Part shown: piece by piece, positions 54,965 to 63,326 of the stretch | How the letters are laid out: each line of letters begins with the position of its first letter | Numbering within the stretch: the first letter of the stretch is position 1 | Origin: Streptomyces ruber | GTDB taxonomy: Bacteria > Actinomycetota > Actinomycetes > Streptomycetales > Streptomycetaceae | Assembly: GCF_014648075.1 (NCBI RefSeq) | Contig: NZ_BMQK01000008.1 | Location: 1-64,000, forward strand | DNA: 64,000 nt | Reading direction: 5' to 3' | Position numbers and translations under genes: made by a program | The notes under the pieces: generated by a model | Database searches by the model: none | The model's input: only the letters and a program-made list of their open reading frames with translations | What the model was told of the DNA's origin: nothing

Positions 54965-56543
54965 TCGACGCCGACGCCGGCTCGCCCTCCTCCCGCTCCC
55001 GGGACGGCGGGTGCGTCCTTCCCGGCAGGAACAGCGCCACCACCACCGCGCCCAGCAGGGCCACGCCCGCGCCGCACACCGCGGTGACGTGCATGGCGTG
55101 CAGGAAGGCGGCGTGGGCGGGGCCGATCAGGTCCTCGCCCCGGGCGCCGAGCCGGGCCGCGTAGGCGAGGGTGGCCTCGATGGACTCGGCCGCCTCGTGC
55201 CGGGCGGCGGGCGGCAGGTCGCCCTCGACGGCCGAGCGGTAGGCCGCCGACAGCACCGAGCCGAGGACCGCGATGCCGAGGGCGCCGCCGACCTGGCGGA
55301 AGGTGTTGCTGAGCGCGGACGCGGAGCCGGCCTTCTCCCGCGGCAGGGTCTGCATCACGAGGACGCTCACCGGGGTCATGATGTGGGCCATCCCGGTGCC
55401 CATGCAGAAGAAGACCACCTCCAGCACCCAGACCGGCGTGTCCGCGTCGAACGTGGTGAACGCGGCCAGCGCCGCCGCGACGACCACCAGGCCGGCCGTG
55501 CACACCGTCCGGGTGCCGAACCGGCGCACGACCAGCCGGGCCCGCGGCGCGAAGACCAGTTGCGCGAGGGCCAGCGGCAGCAGCAGCAGCCCGGTCTGCA
55601 GGGGCGTGAAGCCGCGCACGCTCTGGGTGTAGAAGACGGTGAAGAAGGTCACGCCCATCAGGGCGAAGAAGACGAGCGCGATGGCGCCGATCGCCGCCGA
55701 GAAGACCTTGTTCCGGAAGTACGCGACGTCGATGGAGGGATGGTCGCTGTGCTTCTCGTGCAGGACGAACAGGGCGAGCACCACCAGTCCGCCGGCGATC
55801 GGCAGCAGCGCGTCCGCCCGGGTGAAGTCGCCGTACTGGCCGCCCTCGATGATCCCGTACACCAGCAGGACGAGCCCGATGACGGACAGCGCCACTCCGA
55901 GGGGGTCGACGCGCCCCGGGGCCGGGTCTCGGGAGTCGGGCACCAGCCACACCATCAGGGCCAGGGCGACGACCACGATCGGCACGTTGACGAGGAAGAC
56001 CGAGCCCCACCAGAAGTGGTCGAGGAGCACCCCGCCCGTGATCGGCCCGATGGCGATGCCGAGCCCCACGCCGCCCGCCCAGATGCCGATGGCCTTCGGC
56101 TGCTCGTCCCGCTCGAACACGTTCATCAGGACGGCGAGCGTGGCGGGCATCACGAAGGCGGCGCCCAGCCCCATCACCGCGCGGAAGGCGATGAGCTGTT
56201 CCGGTGAGCCGGAGCGGGCGGCCAGCGCGGAGCCGGCGCCGAACACCACCAGCCCGGCGATCAGCGTCCGCTTGCGCCCCAGCCGGTCGCCGAGCAGCCC
56301 GGCGGTGAACAGCAGTCCGGCGAAGACGAGCGTGTAGGCGTTGATCGCCCATTCGAGCTGGCTCTGGGTGGCTCCGAGGCCGGTCGGCGCGGGGGTCGAG
56401 ATCGTCTTGACGGCGACGTTGAGGATCGAGTTGTCGAGCACCACGATCAGCAGGCTGAGCATCAGCACACCGAGGATGACCCAACGGCGCCGGCGCACCG
56501 TCTCGGGACCACGCCGCCCGGCGGCACCAGCGGTTGTCGTCAT
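54960..56543 (-). CDS. MFS multidrug efflux transporter (DHA2, EmrB/QacA type, 14 TM)
   Basis: The 527-residue protein starts MTTTAGAAGRRGPETVRRRR followed by WVILGVLMLSLLIVVLDNSI, the DHA2 motif (LDxTIvNVAL) in the form LDNSILNVAV. Motif A is GDRLGRKRTLI, and motif C-like GIAIGPITGGVLLDHFWW is present. Fourteen helices fit the length. ATG 56543 lacks an obvious ribosome site. It is divergent from panB; drugs or secondary metabolites are the likely substrates. Confidence 0.92.
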   Translation of the reverse strand: MTTTAGAAGRRGPETVRRRRWVILGVLMLSLLIVVLDNSILNVAVKTISTPAPTGLGATQSQLEWAINAYTLVFAGLLFTAGLLGDRLGRKRTLIAGLVVFGAGSALAARSGSPEQLIAFRAVMGLGAAFVMPATLAVLMNVFERDEQPKAIGIWAGGVGLGIAIGPITGGVLLDHFWWGSVFLVNVPIVVVALALMVWLVPDSRDPAPGRVDPLGVALSVIGLVLLVYGIIEGGQYGDFTRADALLPIAGGLVVLALFVLHEKHSDHPSIDVAYFRNKVFSAAIGAIALVFFALMGVTFFTVFYTQSVRGFTPLQTGLLLLPLALAQLVFAPRARLVVRRFGTRTVCTAGLVVVAAALAAFTTFDADTPVWVLEVVFFCMGTGMAHIMTPVSVLVMQTLPREKAGSASALSNTFRQVGGALGIAVLGSVLSAAYRSAVEGDLPPAARHEAAESIEATLAYAARLGARGEDLIGPAHAAFLHAMHVTAVCGAGVALLGAVVVALFLPGRTHPPSREREEGEPASASS

Positions 56544-56744
56544 GGCGCCAATCTAGGAGTGATTCCGATACGGCACCGTCTCGTATATCAGCCTTTACGG
56601 CCTCTTGGAAGGGCTGCCCGGCCGGGCTCGCGGTGATGCACGTCCTCTCCCCCGGTCTGGTCGCGCGTGGGGCGAGGTGCCACCATGGAAGGCGGTCCGG
56701 GGACGCCGTCAGGGCGCCTCGAGATGACAGAAGGAGCCATTTCG

Positions 56745-57632
56745 ATGACGCAGCTTCCGGCTGCCCAGAAGCAGCCCGCAGAGCCCTCGCTCAAGCCCTC
56801 CGACAGCAGCAAGGCGCTGTACGGGGGAAAGAGCACCCGCCGCATCACCGTCCGCGACATCGCCGCCGCCAAGGAGCGCGGCGAGAAGTGGCCCATGCTC
56901 ACCGCGTACGACGCGATGACCGCGTCCGTCTTCGACGAGGCCGGCATCCCGGTCATGCTCGTCGGCGACTCGGCGGGCAACTGCCACCTCGGGTACGACA
57001 CCACCGTGCCCGTCACCCTCGACGAGATGACCATGCTGTCCTCGGCGGTCGTACGGGGCACCAGGCGCGCCCTGATCGTCGCCGACCTGCCGTTCGGCTC
57101 GTACCAGGAGGGCCCCGTGCAGGCGCTGCGCTCGGCGACGCGCCTGGTCAAGGAGGCCGGGGCGGGCGCCGTCAAGCTGGAGGGCGGCGAGCGTTCCCAC
57201 GGGCAGATCCAGCTCCTCGTGGAGGCCGGCATCCCGGTGATGGCCCACATCGGCCTGACCCCGCAGTCGGTCAACGCGATGGGCTACCGCGTGCAGGGCC
57301 GCGGCGAGGAGGCGGCGCAGCAGCTGCTGCGGGACGCGAAGGCGGTCCAGGACGCGGGCGCGTTCGCGGTCGTCCTCGAACTGGTCCCGGCGGAGCTGGC
57401 CGCCGAGGTCACCCGCACGCTGCACATCCCGACGGTGGGGATCGGCGCCGGTCCCGGCACGGACGCCCAGGTCCTGGTCTGGACCGACATGCTGGGGCTG
57501 ACCTCCGGCCGGGTGCCGAAGTTCGTCAAGAAGTACGCGGACCTCCGCGAGGTCATGACCGGCGCGGCCCGGGCCTTCGCCGAGGACGTCGTCGGCGGCA
57601 CGTTCCCGCAGGAGGAGCACTCCGTGCACTGA
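56745..57632 (+). CDS. panB: 3-methyl-2-oxobutanoate hydroxymethyltransferase PanB
   Basis: PanB transfers a hydroxymethyl group from 5,10-methylenetetrahydrofolate to 2-oxoisovalerate, the first step of pantothenate synthesis. The 295-residue frame starts at ATG 56745 with AAGGAG 8 nt upstream. Motifs are MLTAYDAMTASVFDEAGIPV, LVGDSAGNCHLGYDTT, ADLPFGSYQEGP, AVKLEGGE, AHIGLTPQS and ELVPAELAAEVTR. It has an actinobacterial N-terminal extension. Followed by a terminator. Confidence 0.97.
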   Translation: MTQLPAAQKQPAEPSLKPSDSSKALYGGKSTRRITVRDIAAAKERGEKWPMLTAYDAMTASVFDEAGIPVMLVGDSAGNCHLGYDTTVPVTLDEMTMLSSAVVRGTRRALIVADLPFGSYQEGPVQALRSATRLVKEAGAGAVKLEGGERSHGQIQLLVEAGIPVMAHIGLTPQSVNAMGYRVQGRGEEAAQQLLRDAKAVQDAGAFAVVLELVPAELAAEVTRTLHIPTVGIGAGPGTDAQVLVWTDMLGLTSGRVPKFVKKYADLREVMTGAARAFAEDVVGGTFPQEEHSVH

Positions 57633-57650
57633 GCCGGTGACGGCACCCCG

Positions 57651-57681
57651 CAGCCCGTCGGCCCGCCCGGCCGACGGGCTG
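57651..57681 (+). terminator. Hairpin terminator after panB
   Basis: CAGCCCGTCGGCC (57651-57663) pairs perfectly with GGCCGACGGGCTG (57669-57681) around CGCCC; GGCAC/GTGCC flank the stem on either side. Confidence 0.88.
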
Positions 57682-57730
57682 TGCCGTTCCCGTCCCGTCC
57701 CCGCTGCCGCGCCCGTCGCCGGAGTGCGGC

Positions 57731-57778
57731 GATGCCGGGATGCCGGGATGCGGGGATGCCGGGATGCCGGGATGCGGT
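57731..57778. repeat. Six-copy 8-bp tandem repeat
   Basis: GATGCCGG occurs twice, then GATGCGGG, GATGCCGG twice and GATGCGGT, all in perfect 8-bp phase, 67 bp before the ABC operon start. A following block has TTGTCGGCGG-like words at about 11-bp spacing (57793-57820) and a hairpin GGTGCC-TGCT-GGCACC at 57820-57835, so the whole leader is repetitive. Confidence 0.85.
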
Positions 57779-57844
57779 GAACTGTCTGTGCTTTGTCGGC
57801 GGCTTGTCGGCGGGTTGTCGGTGCCTGCTGGCACCGTCGTCCTC

Positions 57845-58861
57845 ATGAAACCGACACCCATCGACAAGGGCAGTGCCGTCACCGTCCGGGGTCTGGTCAA
57901 GCACTACGGCGAGACCAAGGCCCTGGACGGCGTCGACCTGGACGTGCGCGAGGGCACCGTCCTCGGCGTCCTCGGTCCGAACGGCGCCGGCAAGACGACC
58001 CTGGTCCGCTGCCTGTCCACCCTCATCAAGCCCGACGCGGGCACCGCCACGGTCGCCGGGTACGACGTCGTGCGGCAGCCCCGGCAGCTGCGCCGCGTGA
58101 TCGGCCTCACCGGCCAGTACGCCTCCGTGGACGAGAAGATCTCCGGCTTCGAGAACCTGTACATGATCGGCCGGCTGCTCGACCTGTCCCGCAAGGACGC
58201 CCGCAGGCGCGCCGGCGAGCTCCTGGAGCGGTTCTCGCTCACCGAGGCCGCCGGGCGCCCGGCCCGCACGTACTCCGGCGGCATGCGGCGGCGGCTGGAC
58301 CTCGCCGCCTCCATGATCGGCAGCCCGGCCGTGCTCTACCTGGACGAGCCCACCACCGGCCTCGACCCGCGCACCCGCAACGAGGTGTGGGACGAGGTCA
58401 AGCGCATGGTCGCGGACGGGGTCACCGTGCTGCTCACCACGCAGTACATGGAGGAGGCCGAGCAGCTCGCCTCCGAACTCACGGTCGTCGACCGCGGCAA
58501 GGTCGTCGCGAGCGGCCGCACCGAGGAGCTGAAGGCCCAGGTCGGCGGCCGCACCCTGCGCGTCCGCCCGGCCGACCCGGACCAGCTCGCCCCGCTCGCG
58601 GCCGTGCTCGACGACTCCGGGCTCACCGGTCTCGCCACCGCCACCGTCGACACGGAGACCGGCACCCTGCTGGTACCCGTCCTCAGCGACGACCAGCTCA
58701 CCGCGATCGTCGGCGCCATCACCGCACGCGACGTCACCATCGCCTCGATCACCACCGAACTGCCCAGCCTGGACGAGGTGTTCCTGTCCCTCACCGGCCA
58801 CCGGGCGAGCACCCCGCGGACCGGCTCCGGGTCCGCCGACGCCGAGGAGGCCGCCGCATGA
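57845..58861 (+). CDS. DrrA-type ABC exporter ATPase
   Basis: The 338-residue ATPase has Walker A LGPNGAGKTTLVRCL, the Q loop IGLTGQYASVDEKISGFENL, the signature YSGGMRRRLDLAASM, Walker B AVLYLDEPTTGLDPRTR and the H-loop region LTTQYMEEAEQLA. The C-terminal extension (EVFLSLTGH) marks the daunorubicin-resistance DrrA subfamily. ATG 57845 has no clear ribosome site. Its stop overlaps the permease start (ATGA). Probably exports a hydrophobic antibiotic or lipid; the neighbouring AfsR-like regulator may control it (inference). Confidence 0.93.
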   Translation: MKPTPIDKGSAVTVRGLVKHYGETKALDGVDLDVREGTVLGVLGPNGAGKTTLVRCLSTLIKPDAGTATVAGYDVVRQPRQLRRVIGLTGQYASVDEKISGFENLYMIGRLLDLSRKDARRRAGELLERFSLTEAAGRPARTYSGGMRRRLDLAASMIGSPAVLYLDEPTTGLDPRTRNEVWDEVKRMVADGVTVLLTTQYMEEAEQLASELTVVDRGKVVASGRTEELKAQVGGRTLRVRPADPDQLAPLAAVLDDSGLTGLATATVDTETGTLLVPVLSDDQLTAIVGAITARDVTIASITTELPSLDEVFLSLTGHRASTPRTGSGSADAEEAAA

Positions 58862-59715
58862 GCACCACGACGAGGACGGCACCCGCCGCCGGGGCCACCG
58901 CCGTCGACGCCCCCGCCCTGCGCGGCGCCGCCGACGGCCGTATCGGGCTGCGGGCCCACGCCCGTCACACCGGCGCGCTGGTCCGCCGCAACCTGCTGTG
59001 GATCCGCCAGGACCCGGAGTCGATGTTCGACGCGGTCTTCATGCCGATCATCTTCACCCTGCTGTTCGTGTACGTCTTCGGCGGCTCCATCGGCATGGCG
59101 CTCGGCGGCGGGCAGGACGAGTACGTGCAGTACGTCGTGCCCGGTCTGATGGCCATGATGGGCATGAACCTCTCGATGGCGGTCGGCACCGGCTTCAACG
59201 AGGACTTCCAGAAGGGCATCATGGACCGCTTCCGGTCGCTGCCCATCGGACGCTCCTCGGTGCTCGTGGCCAAGATCGTGGTCGAGCTGCTGCGGATGCT
59301 CCTCGCCACGGCGATCCTGCTGGTCGTGGGCGTCGTCGTGGGGTTCGACATCACCAGCTGGAGCGGACTGCTCGCCTCGGTGGGGCTGGCCGCCGTGTTC
59401 GGCTCGTCCATCATGTGGATCTTCCTCACGCTGGGCGTGACCATGAAGAACGCGCAGTCCGTACAGGGCGTCGGCATGCTGGTGATGATGCCGCTGCAGT
59501 TCGGCTCGTCGATCTTCACGCCGACCGACGCGATGCCCGGCTGGCTGCGGAGCTTCACCGAGTACAACCCGCTGTCCTCCCTCGCCGACGCCGCCCGCGG
59601 GCTGATGTCGGGCGGACCGGTCGCGCACGACCTGTGGGTGACGCTGGGCTGGTCGGTGGCGCTGACGCTGGTGATGGCGCCCGTGGCCATCCACAAGTAC
59701 CGCACGAAGAGCTGA
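58858..59715 (+). CDS. DrrB-type ABC-2 exporter permease
   Basis: The 285-residue permease starts at ATG 58858, overlapping the ATPase stop by 4 bp with AGGAGG at 58845-58850. A long N-terminal tail precedes six helices (MFDAVFMPIIFTLLFVYVFG; VVPGLMAMMGMNLSMAVGTG; LATAILLVVGVVVGFD; and so on). The ABC-2 motif FNEDFQKGIMDRFRSLPIGR, which contacts the ATPase, and YNPLSSLADAARGLMSGGP near the end identify the DrrB type. Confidence 0.93.
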   Translation: MSTTTRTAPAAGATAVDAPALRGAADGRIGLRAHARHTGALVRRNLLWIRQDPESMFDAVFMPIIFTLLFVYVFGGSIGMALGGGQDEYVQYVVPGLMAMMGMNLSMAVGTGFNEDFQKGIMDRFRSLPIGRSSVLVAKIVVELLRMLLATAILLVVGVVVGFDITSWSGLLASVGLAAVFGSSIMWIFLTLGVTMKNAQSVQGVGMLVMMPLQFGSSIFTPTDAMPGWLRSFTEYNPLSSLADAARGLMSGGPVAHDLWVTLGWSVALTLVMAPVAIHKYRTKS

Positions 59716-59732
59716 GTCACGCACGGTGTGCC

Positions 59733-59761
59733 CGGCAGGGCGCACGGGAGACGCCCTGCCG
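59733..59761 (+). terminator. Hairpin terminator after the ABC operon
   Basis: CGGCAGGGCG (59733-59742) pairs with CGCCCTGCCG (59752-59761) around a 9-nt loop, 18 bp after the permease stop. Confidence 0.82.
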
Positions 59762-59778
59762 CTCGTGCCGGACCGTCG

Positions 59779-59804
59779 GATCGATCGATCGATCAGATCA
59801 GATC
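59779..59804. repeat. GATC microsatellite at the AfsR-like stop codon
   Basis: Four consecutive GATC units (59779-59794) are followed by two AGATC units (59795-59804). The stop codon of the minus-strand AfsR-like gene (59798-59800) falls inside it. Confidence 0.85.
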
Positions 59805-62800
59805 AGGGCGCCGGCCTGTTCGAACGACAGGGCGGCGCCCTCGGCGTGGGCCGTTTCGTACGCGCTGTCGTCCAGCACCGCCCGTACCGCCGCCTCCGCC
59901 CGCGCCCGGTTCTCCGCCTCCAGCGGGGCCGGGAACCGGCCGGGCGGCAGCAGCGCGTCGGCGGCGCCCAGGAGCCGGGCCGCGTCCCGGACGCGGGCGC
60001 CGCCGTCCACTCCCGCGACGGCGAAGGCGGCCGTGACCAGGTGGCTGTGGTCCAGGTGGGGCGCGATCATCCGGGCGAGCGGGTCACCGGCCTGCTCCAC
60101 CGCCCTGCGGGCCAGGGCCAGGGACTCGGTCCAACGCCCCGCCATCCCCTCCAGCCAGGCCTCGGCACCGGTGACGAAGCTGATGAAGACCGCGAAGTTG
60201 ACGACGTCGAAGCCCTCCTTGAGCAGCCGCATGTGTTCCCTCGCCTCCGCCAGGCGTCCGGTGCGGCCGAGCTGGGTCGCGAGGAAGAGCCGGGCGGCGG
60301 GCCTGGCCTCGGCGTTGGCGTGGTCGTCGGCCAGGAGCTCGGTCAGCAGCCGCTCGCCGCGCTCGGCGTCCCCGCCGTCGATGAGCGCGCTGCCGAGGCG
60401 GGCCTTCAGCATGCCGAGCTGGGCGCGGGCACCGAGCCGTTCGGCGTACTCCATGGCCCGTTCGTAGTCCGCGGCGGCGCCCGCGTACTCGCCCTTGTGC
60501 TCCTTCGCCTCGCCCCGCGCGGCCAGCGCCTCGGCCGCGCCCCAGGCGTCGCCGATCCCGAGGGAGAGCTCGAGCGCCTCGTCCGCGTCCCGGATGGCGT
60601 CCCCCTCCCAGTCGCCGCGGTTGGCCACGATGTTGGCCCGCATCTGCAGGGCCTGGGACAGCTCCCAGGTGTAGCCCAGCTCGCGGCAGCCGCGTACGGT
60701 CTCGTCGACGACCGCGCGCATACGGTCCATGTCGCCGCTGAGCAGCACGGCGAAGAACCACATGAAGCCGGGGAGACGGCAGGTCTGCGGTTGGCCGGGC
60801 CGGTAGGTGTCGGCGATGACGCGCATCTTCTCCTTCGCACGCGGGGTGGCCCAGGCCGCCAGGTCCGTGTCCATGCAGGCGAAATTGGCGAGATGCACGC
60901 CGCGCCGGGCCTCGTCGAGGATCTCGGGTCTCATCGGGGGCGGGGCGTCGGTGCAGCGTTCGAGCAGGTCGGGGACGGGGCGGGCGGGCCCGGCGAAGGG
61001 GTCCGGGCCGAGCGCCGCGACCTCGGCCGTCCACTGGCGGGCCGTGATGCGCAGGTCGCGCATCATCCAGTACCAGGCCAGCGACAGCACCAGGCAGAGC
61101 GCCTCCTGCTCGTCGCGGGCGTCGACGGCGTGCCGCAGGGCGGCGCGGATGTTGTCGTCCTCCAGCTCCAGCAGCGCGATGGCCTCGCGCTGGCGGGGGC
61201 CGCGCAGCAACGGGTCCGTGGTGCGGGCCAGTTCGCGGTAGTAGGTGAGGTGGGCGCGTTCGGCGGCGGCCCGGCCACCGGACTCCTCCAGCCGTTCGCG
61301 CGCGTACTCGGCGACGGTCTCCAGAAGCCGGTAGCGCATGTCGCCGGTGGCCGAGGGCGCCGACACGACCAGGGACTTGTCGACCAGCGAACCCAGCGCG
61401 TCGAGTGCGGCGGGCCCGCAGACGGCCTCGGCGGCGGCCAGGTCGCAGCCGCCGGCGAAGACGGACAGCCGCCGCAGTACGTCCCTCTCGTCGTCGTCCA
61501 GGAGGTTCCAGGACCAGTCGACGACGGCGCGCAGGGTCTGCTGCCGGGGCAGTACGGTCCGGCTGCCGCTGGTGAGCAGCCGGAACCGGTCGTCCAGCCG
61601 GTCCGCTATCTGGCGCAGGCTCAGCATGCGCAGCCGGGCGGCCGCCAGCTCGATGGCGAGCGGGAGCCCGTCGAGCCGCCGGCAGATCTCGGCGGCGGCC
61701 TCGGGGTCGTCCTCGACGGTGAAGCCGGGCCGGGCGGCGGCCCCGCGGTCGGCGAACAGCCGCAGCGCGTACGGCTCCGGCAGCGGCTCCACGGGCCGCA
61801 GCAGCTCTCCCGGTACGCCGAGGGGTTCCCGGCTGGTGGCGAGGACGGTGAGGTGGGGGCACTGCTCGAGCAGTTGCTCGACGAGCCGGGCGGCGGCGTC
61901 CACGACGTGCTCGCAGTTGTCGAGGATGAGCAGCATGCGCCGTCTGCCACAGTGCTCGACGAGCCGGCTGACGGGGTCGTCGTGCCGATCGGCGACCACC
62001 CGCATCTCCTCGGCGCCGGCCCCGCGCAGCACGGTCTCCCGGGCACCGAGCGCGGTGACGACCGCCTCGGGCACGTCCTCGGGGTCGTCGACGGGGGCGA
62101 GCTCGGCCAGCCACACCCCGTCGGGCAGGGCCCCGGCCAGCGTCTCCCCCGCCTCCTGCGACAGCCGCGTCTTGCCGGATCCGCCCGGCCCCAGCAGCGT
62201 GACGAGCCGGGCCGCAGCCAGGTCCCCCCGGATGGCCCCGATGTCGGCGTCCCGGCCGACGAAGGAGGTGAGCCGGGCGCGGAGATTACCGGGCCGGGGG
62301 CGGGACGCGGTGCCGCCCGGCGGCCCGGGAGCGGCACCGGGCGCCTCATGTGCGTCCACGTCGGCCAGGTGCAGCAGTTCCTCGTGCAGGGCGCGCAGTT
62401 CCGGGCCGGGGTCCGTGCCGAGGCGGTCGGCCAGGAGGTCGCGTACCTCCGCGTAGGCGGCCAGTGCCTCCGCCGGGCGGCCCGCGTCGCGCAGGGCGCG
62501 CAGGCGCAGGGCCTGGAGGGGTTCGTCCAGGGGGTGGGTGTCGCAGAGGGCGGTGAGCTCGGGGAGGTACTCCTCGGCCTGGCCGAGGGCGAGGGCCGCG
62601 GTCAGGCGGGCCCGGCGGGCGTCCAGCCGGCGCACCTCCCGGCGGGCCGCCTCGGCCGTACGGTCGGGGAGGTCGGCGAGGGCCGGACCCTGCCAGAGGG
62701 CGAGGGCGTCGTCGAGGACGACGGCCGCCTTCGCCGGGTCGCCGTCGGCCAGCGCGCGCACGCCCTCCCCGGCGAGCCGCTCGAAGCGGTGCAGGTCGAC

Positions 62801-63085
62801 GTCGTCGGGGCGCGCGGCGAGCCGGTACCCGCCGTCGGCCGAGACGACCGCGTCCGCGCCGAGGATCCTGCGCAGCCGCCCGACCAGCGCCTGCACCGCC
62901 CCGGTGGCCTCGGCGGGCGGCTCTCCGGCCGCCCATACCTCGTCCACCAGCAGCCCCACGGGCACCGTGCGCCCCGCCCGCAGCGCGAGCACGGTCAGCA
63001 GGGCACGCAGCCGCGCCCCGCCGACCGGTACGGGGGAGCCGTCGGGGCGGATGGCCTGGGTGGTGCCGAGGACTCGGTAACGCAC
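59798..63085 (-). CDS. AfsR/SARP-like transcriptional regulator with BTAD, NTPase and TPR domains
   Basis: The 1095-residue protein starts at GTG 63085 (AAGGGA about 10 nt upstream). Residues 1-90 are an OmpR-type winged helix (RYRVLGTTQAIRPDGSPVPV; VGLLVDEVWAAGEPPAEATG). A BTAD domain lies at ~95-245. An NB-ARC/STAND ATPase follows with Walker A LLGPGGSGKTRLSQEA (~300) and Walker B LLILDNCEHVVD (~388). The helical C-terminal half has TPR-like repeats (AAADYERAMEYAERLGARAQ). Members such as AfsR activate antibiotic or efflux genes on a ligand or phosphorylation cue. The ABC exporter is its convergent neighbour. Confidence 0.92.
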   Translation of the reverse strand: MRYRVLGTTQAIRPDGSPVPVGGARLRALLTVLALRAGRTVPVGLLVDEVWAAGEPPAEATGAVQALVGRLRRILGADAVVSADGGYRLAARPDDVDLHRFERLAGEGVRALADGDPAKAAVVLDDALALWQGPALADLPDRTAEAARREVRRLDARRARLTAALALGQAEEYLPELTALCDTHPLDEPLQALRLRALRDAGRPAEALAAYAEVRDLLADRLGTDPGPELRALHEELLHLADVDAHEAPGAAPGPPGGTASRPRPGNLRARLTSFVGRDADIGAIRGDLAAARLVTLLGPGGSGKTRLSQEAGETLAGALPDGVWLAELAPVDDPEDVPEAVVTALGARETVLRGAGAEEMRVVADRHDDPVSRLVEHCGRRRMLLILDNCEHVVDAAARLVEQLLEQCPHLTVLATSREPLGVPGELLRPVEPLPEPYALRLFADRGAAARPGFTVEDDPEAAAEICRRLDGLPLAIELAAARLRMLSLRQIADRLDDRFRLLTSGSRTVLPRQQTLRAVVDWSWNLLDDDERDVLRRLSVFAGGCDLAAAEAVCGPAALDALGSLVDKSLVVSAPSATGDMRYRLLETVAEYARERLEESGGRAAAERAHLTYYRELARTTDPLLRGPRQREAIALLELEDDNIRAALRHAVDARDEQEALCLVLSLAWYWMMRDLRITARQWTAEVAALGPDPFAGPARPVPDLLERCTDAPPPMRPEILDEARRGVHLANFACMDTDLAAWATPRAKEKMRVIADTYRPGQPQTCRLPGFMWFFAVLLSGDMDRMRAVVDETVRGCRELGYTWELSQALQMRANIVANRGDWEGDAIRDADEALELSLGIGDAWGAAEALAARGEAKEHKGEYAGAAADYERAMEYAERLGARAQLGMLKARLGSALIDGGDAERGERLLTELLADDHANAEARPAARLFLATQLGRTGRLAEAREHMRLLKEGFDVVNFAVFISFVTGAEAWLEGMAGRWTESLALARRAVEQAGDPLARMIAPHLDHSHLVTAAFAVAGVDGGARVRDAARLLGAADALLPPGRFPAPLEAENRARAEAAVRAVLDDSAYETAHAEGAALSFEQAGALI

Positions 63086-63174
63086 GGGCCCATTGTCCCT
63101 TGGGAACCGGCCGCACCGCCCGCGGGTTTCCCGGCCGCGTGGACCGGACGGGACGGCAAGGGGACGACAAGGAG

Positions 63175-63207
63175 ACGGAGAGGGGACGGAGAGGGGACGG
63201 AGAGGGG
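63175..63207. repeat. Three-copy 11-bp tandem repeat
   Basis: ACGGAGAGGGG at 63175-63185, 63186-63196 and 63197-63207, with related GGGACG words on both sides, lies in the divergent region between the AfsR-like gene and the protease gene. Confidence 0.85.
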
Positions 63208-63326
63208 ACAGCACGGAAGGGACGGGGCGCGGGCAGGAGGAACCCTGGCCCCTGCGCGGGACGTTCCCCCCACACCACCGGTACGGTCGACCCGCACACC
63301 CGTCAGCACACAGCAGGAGCCTTCCG

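Noticed and set aside
56567..56586. ATACG/CGTAT dyad between the DHA2 and panB genes
   Set aside because: Arms of only 5 bp with a 9-bp gap; below the threshold I would defend as an operator without conservation data.
57845..63085. Antibiotic biosynthetic gene cluster
   Set aside because: An exporter and an AfsR-like regulator are present but no polyketide, peptide or other core synthase lies in the window.
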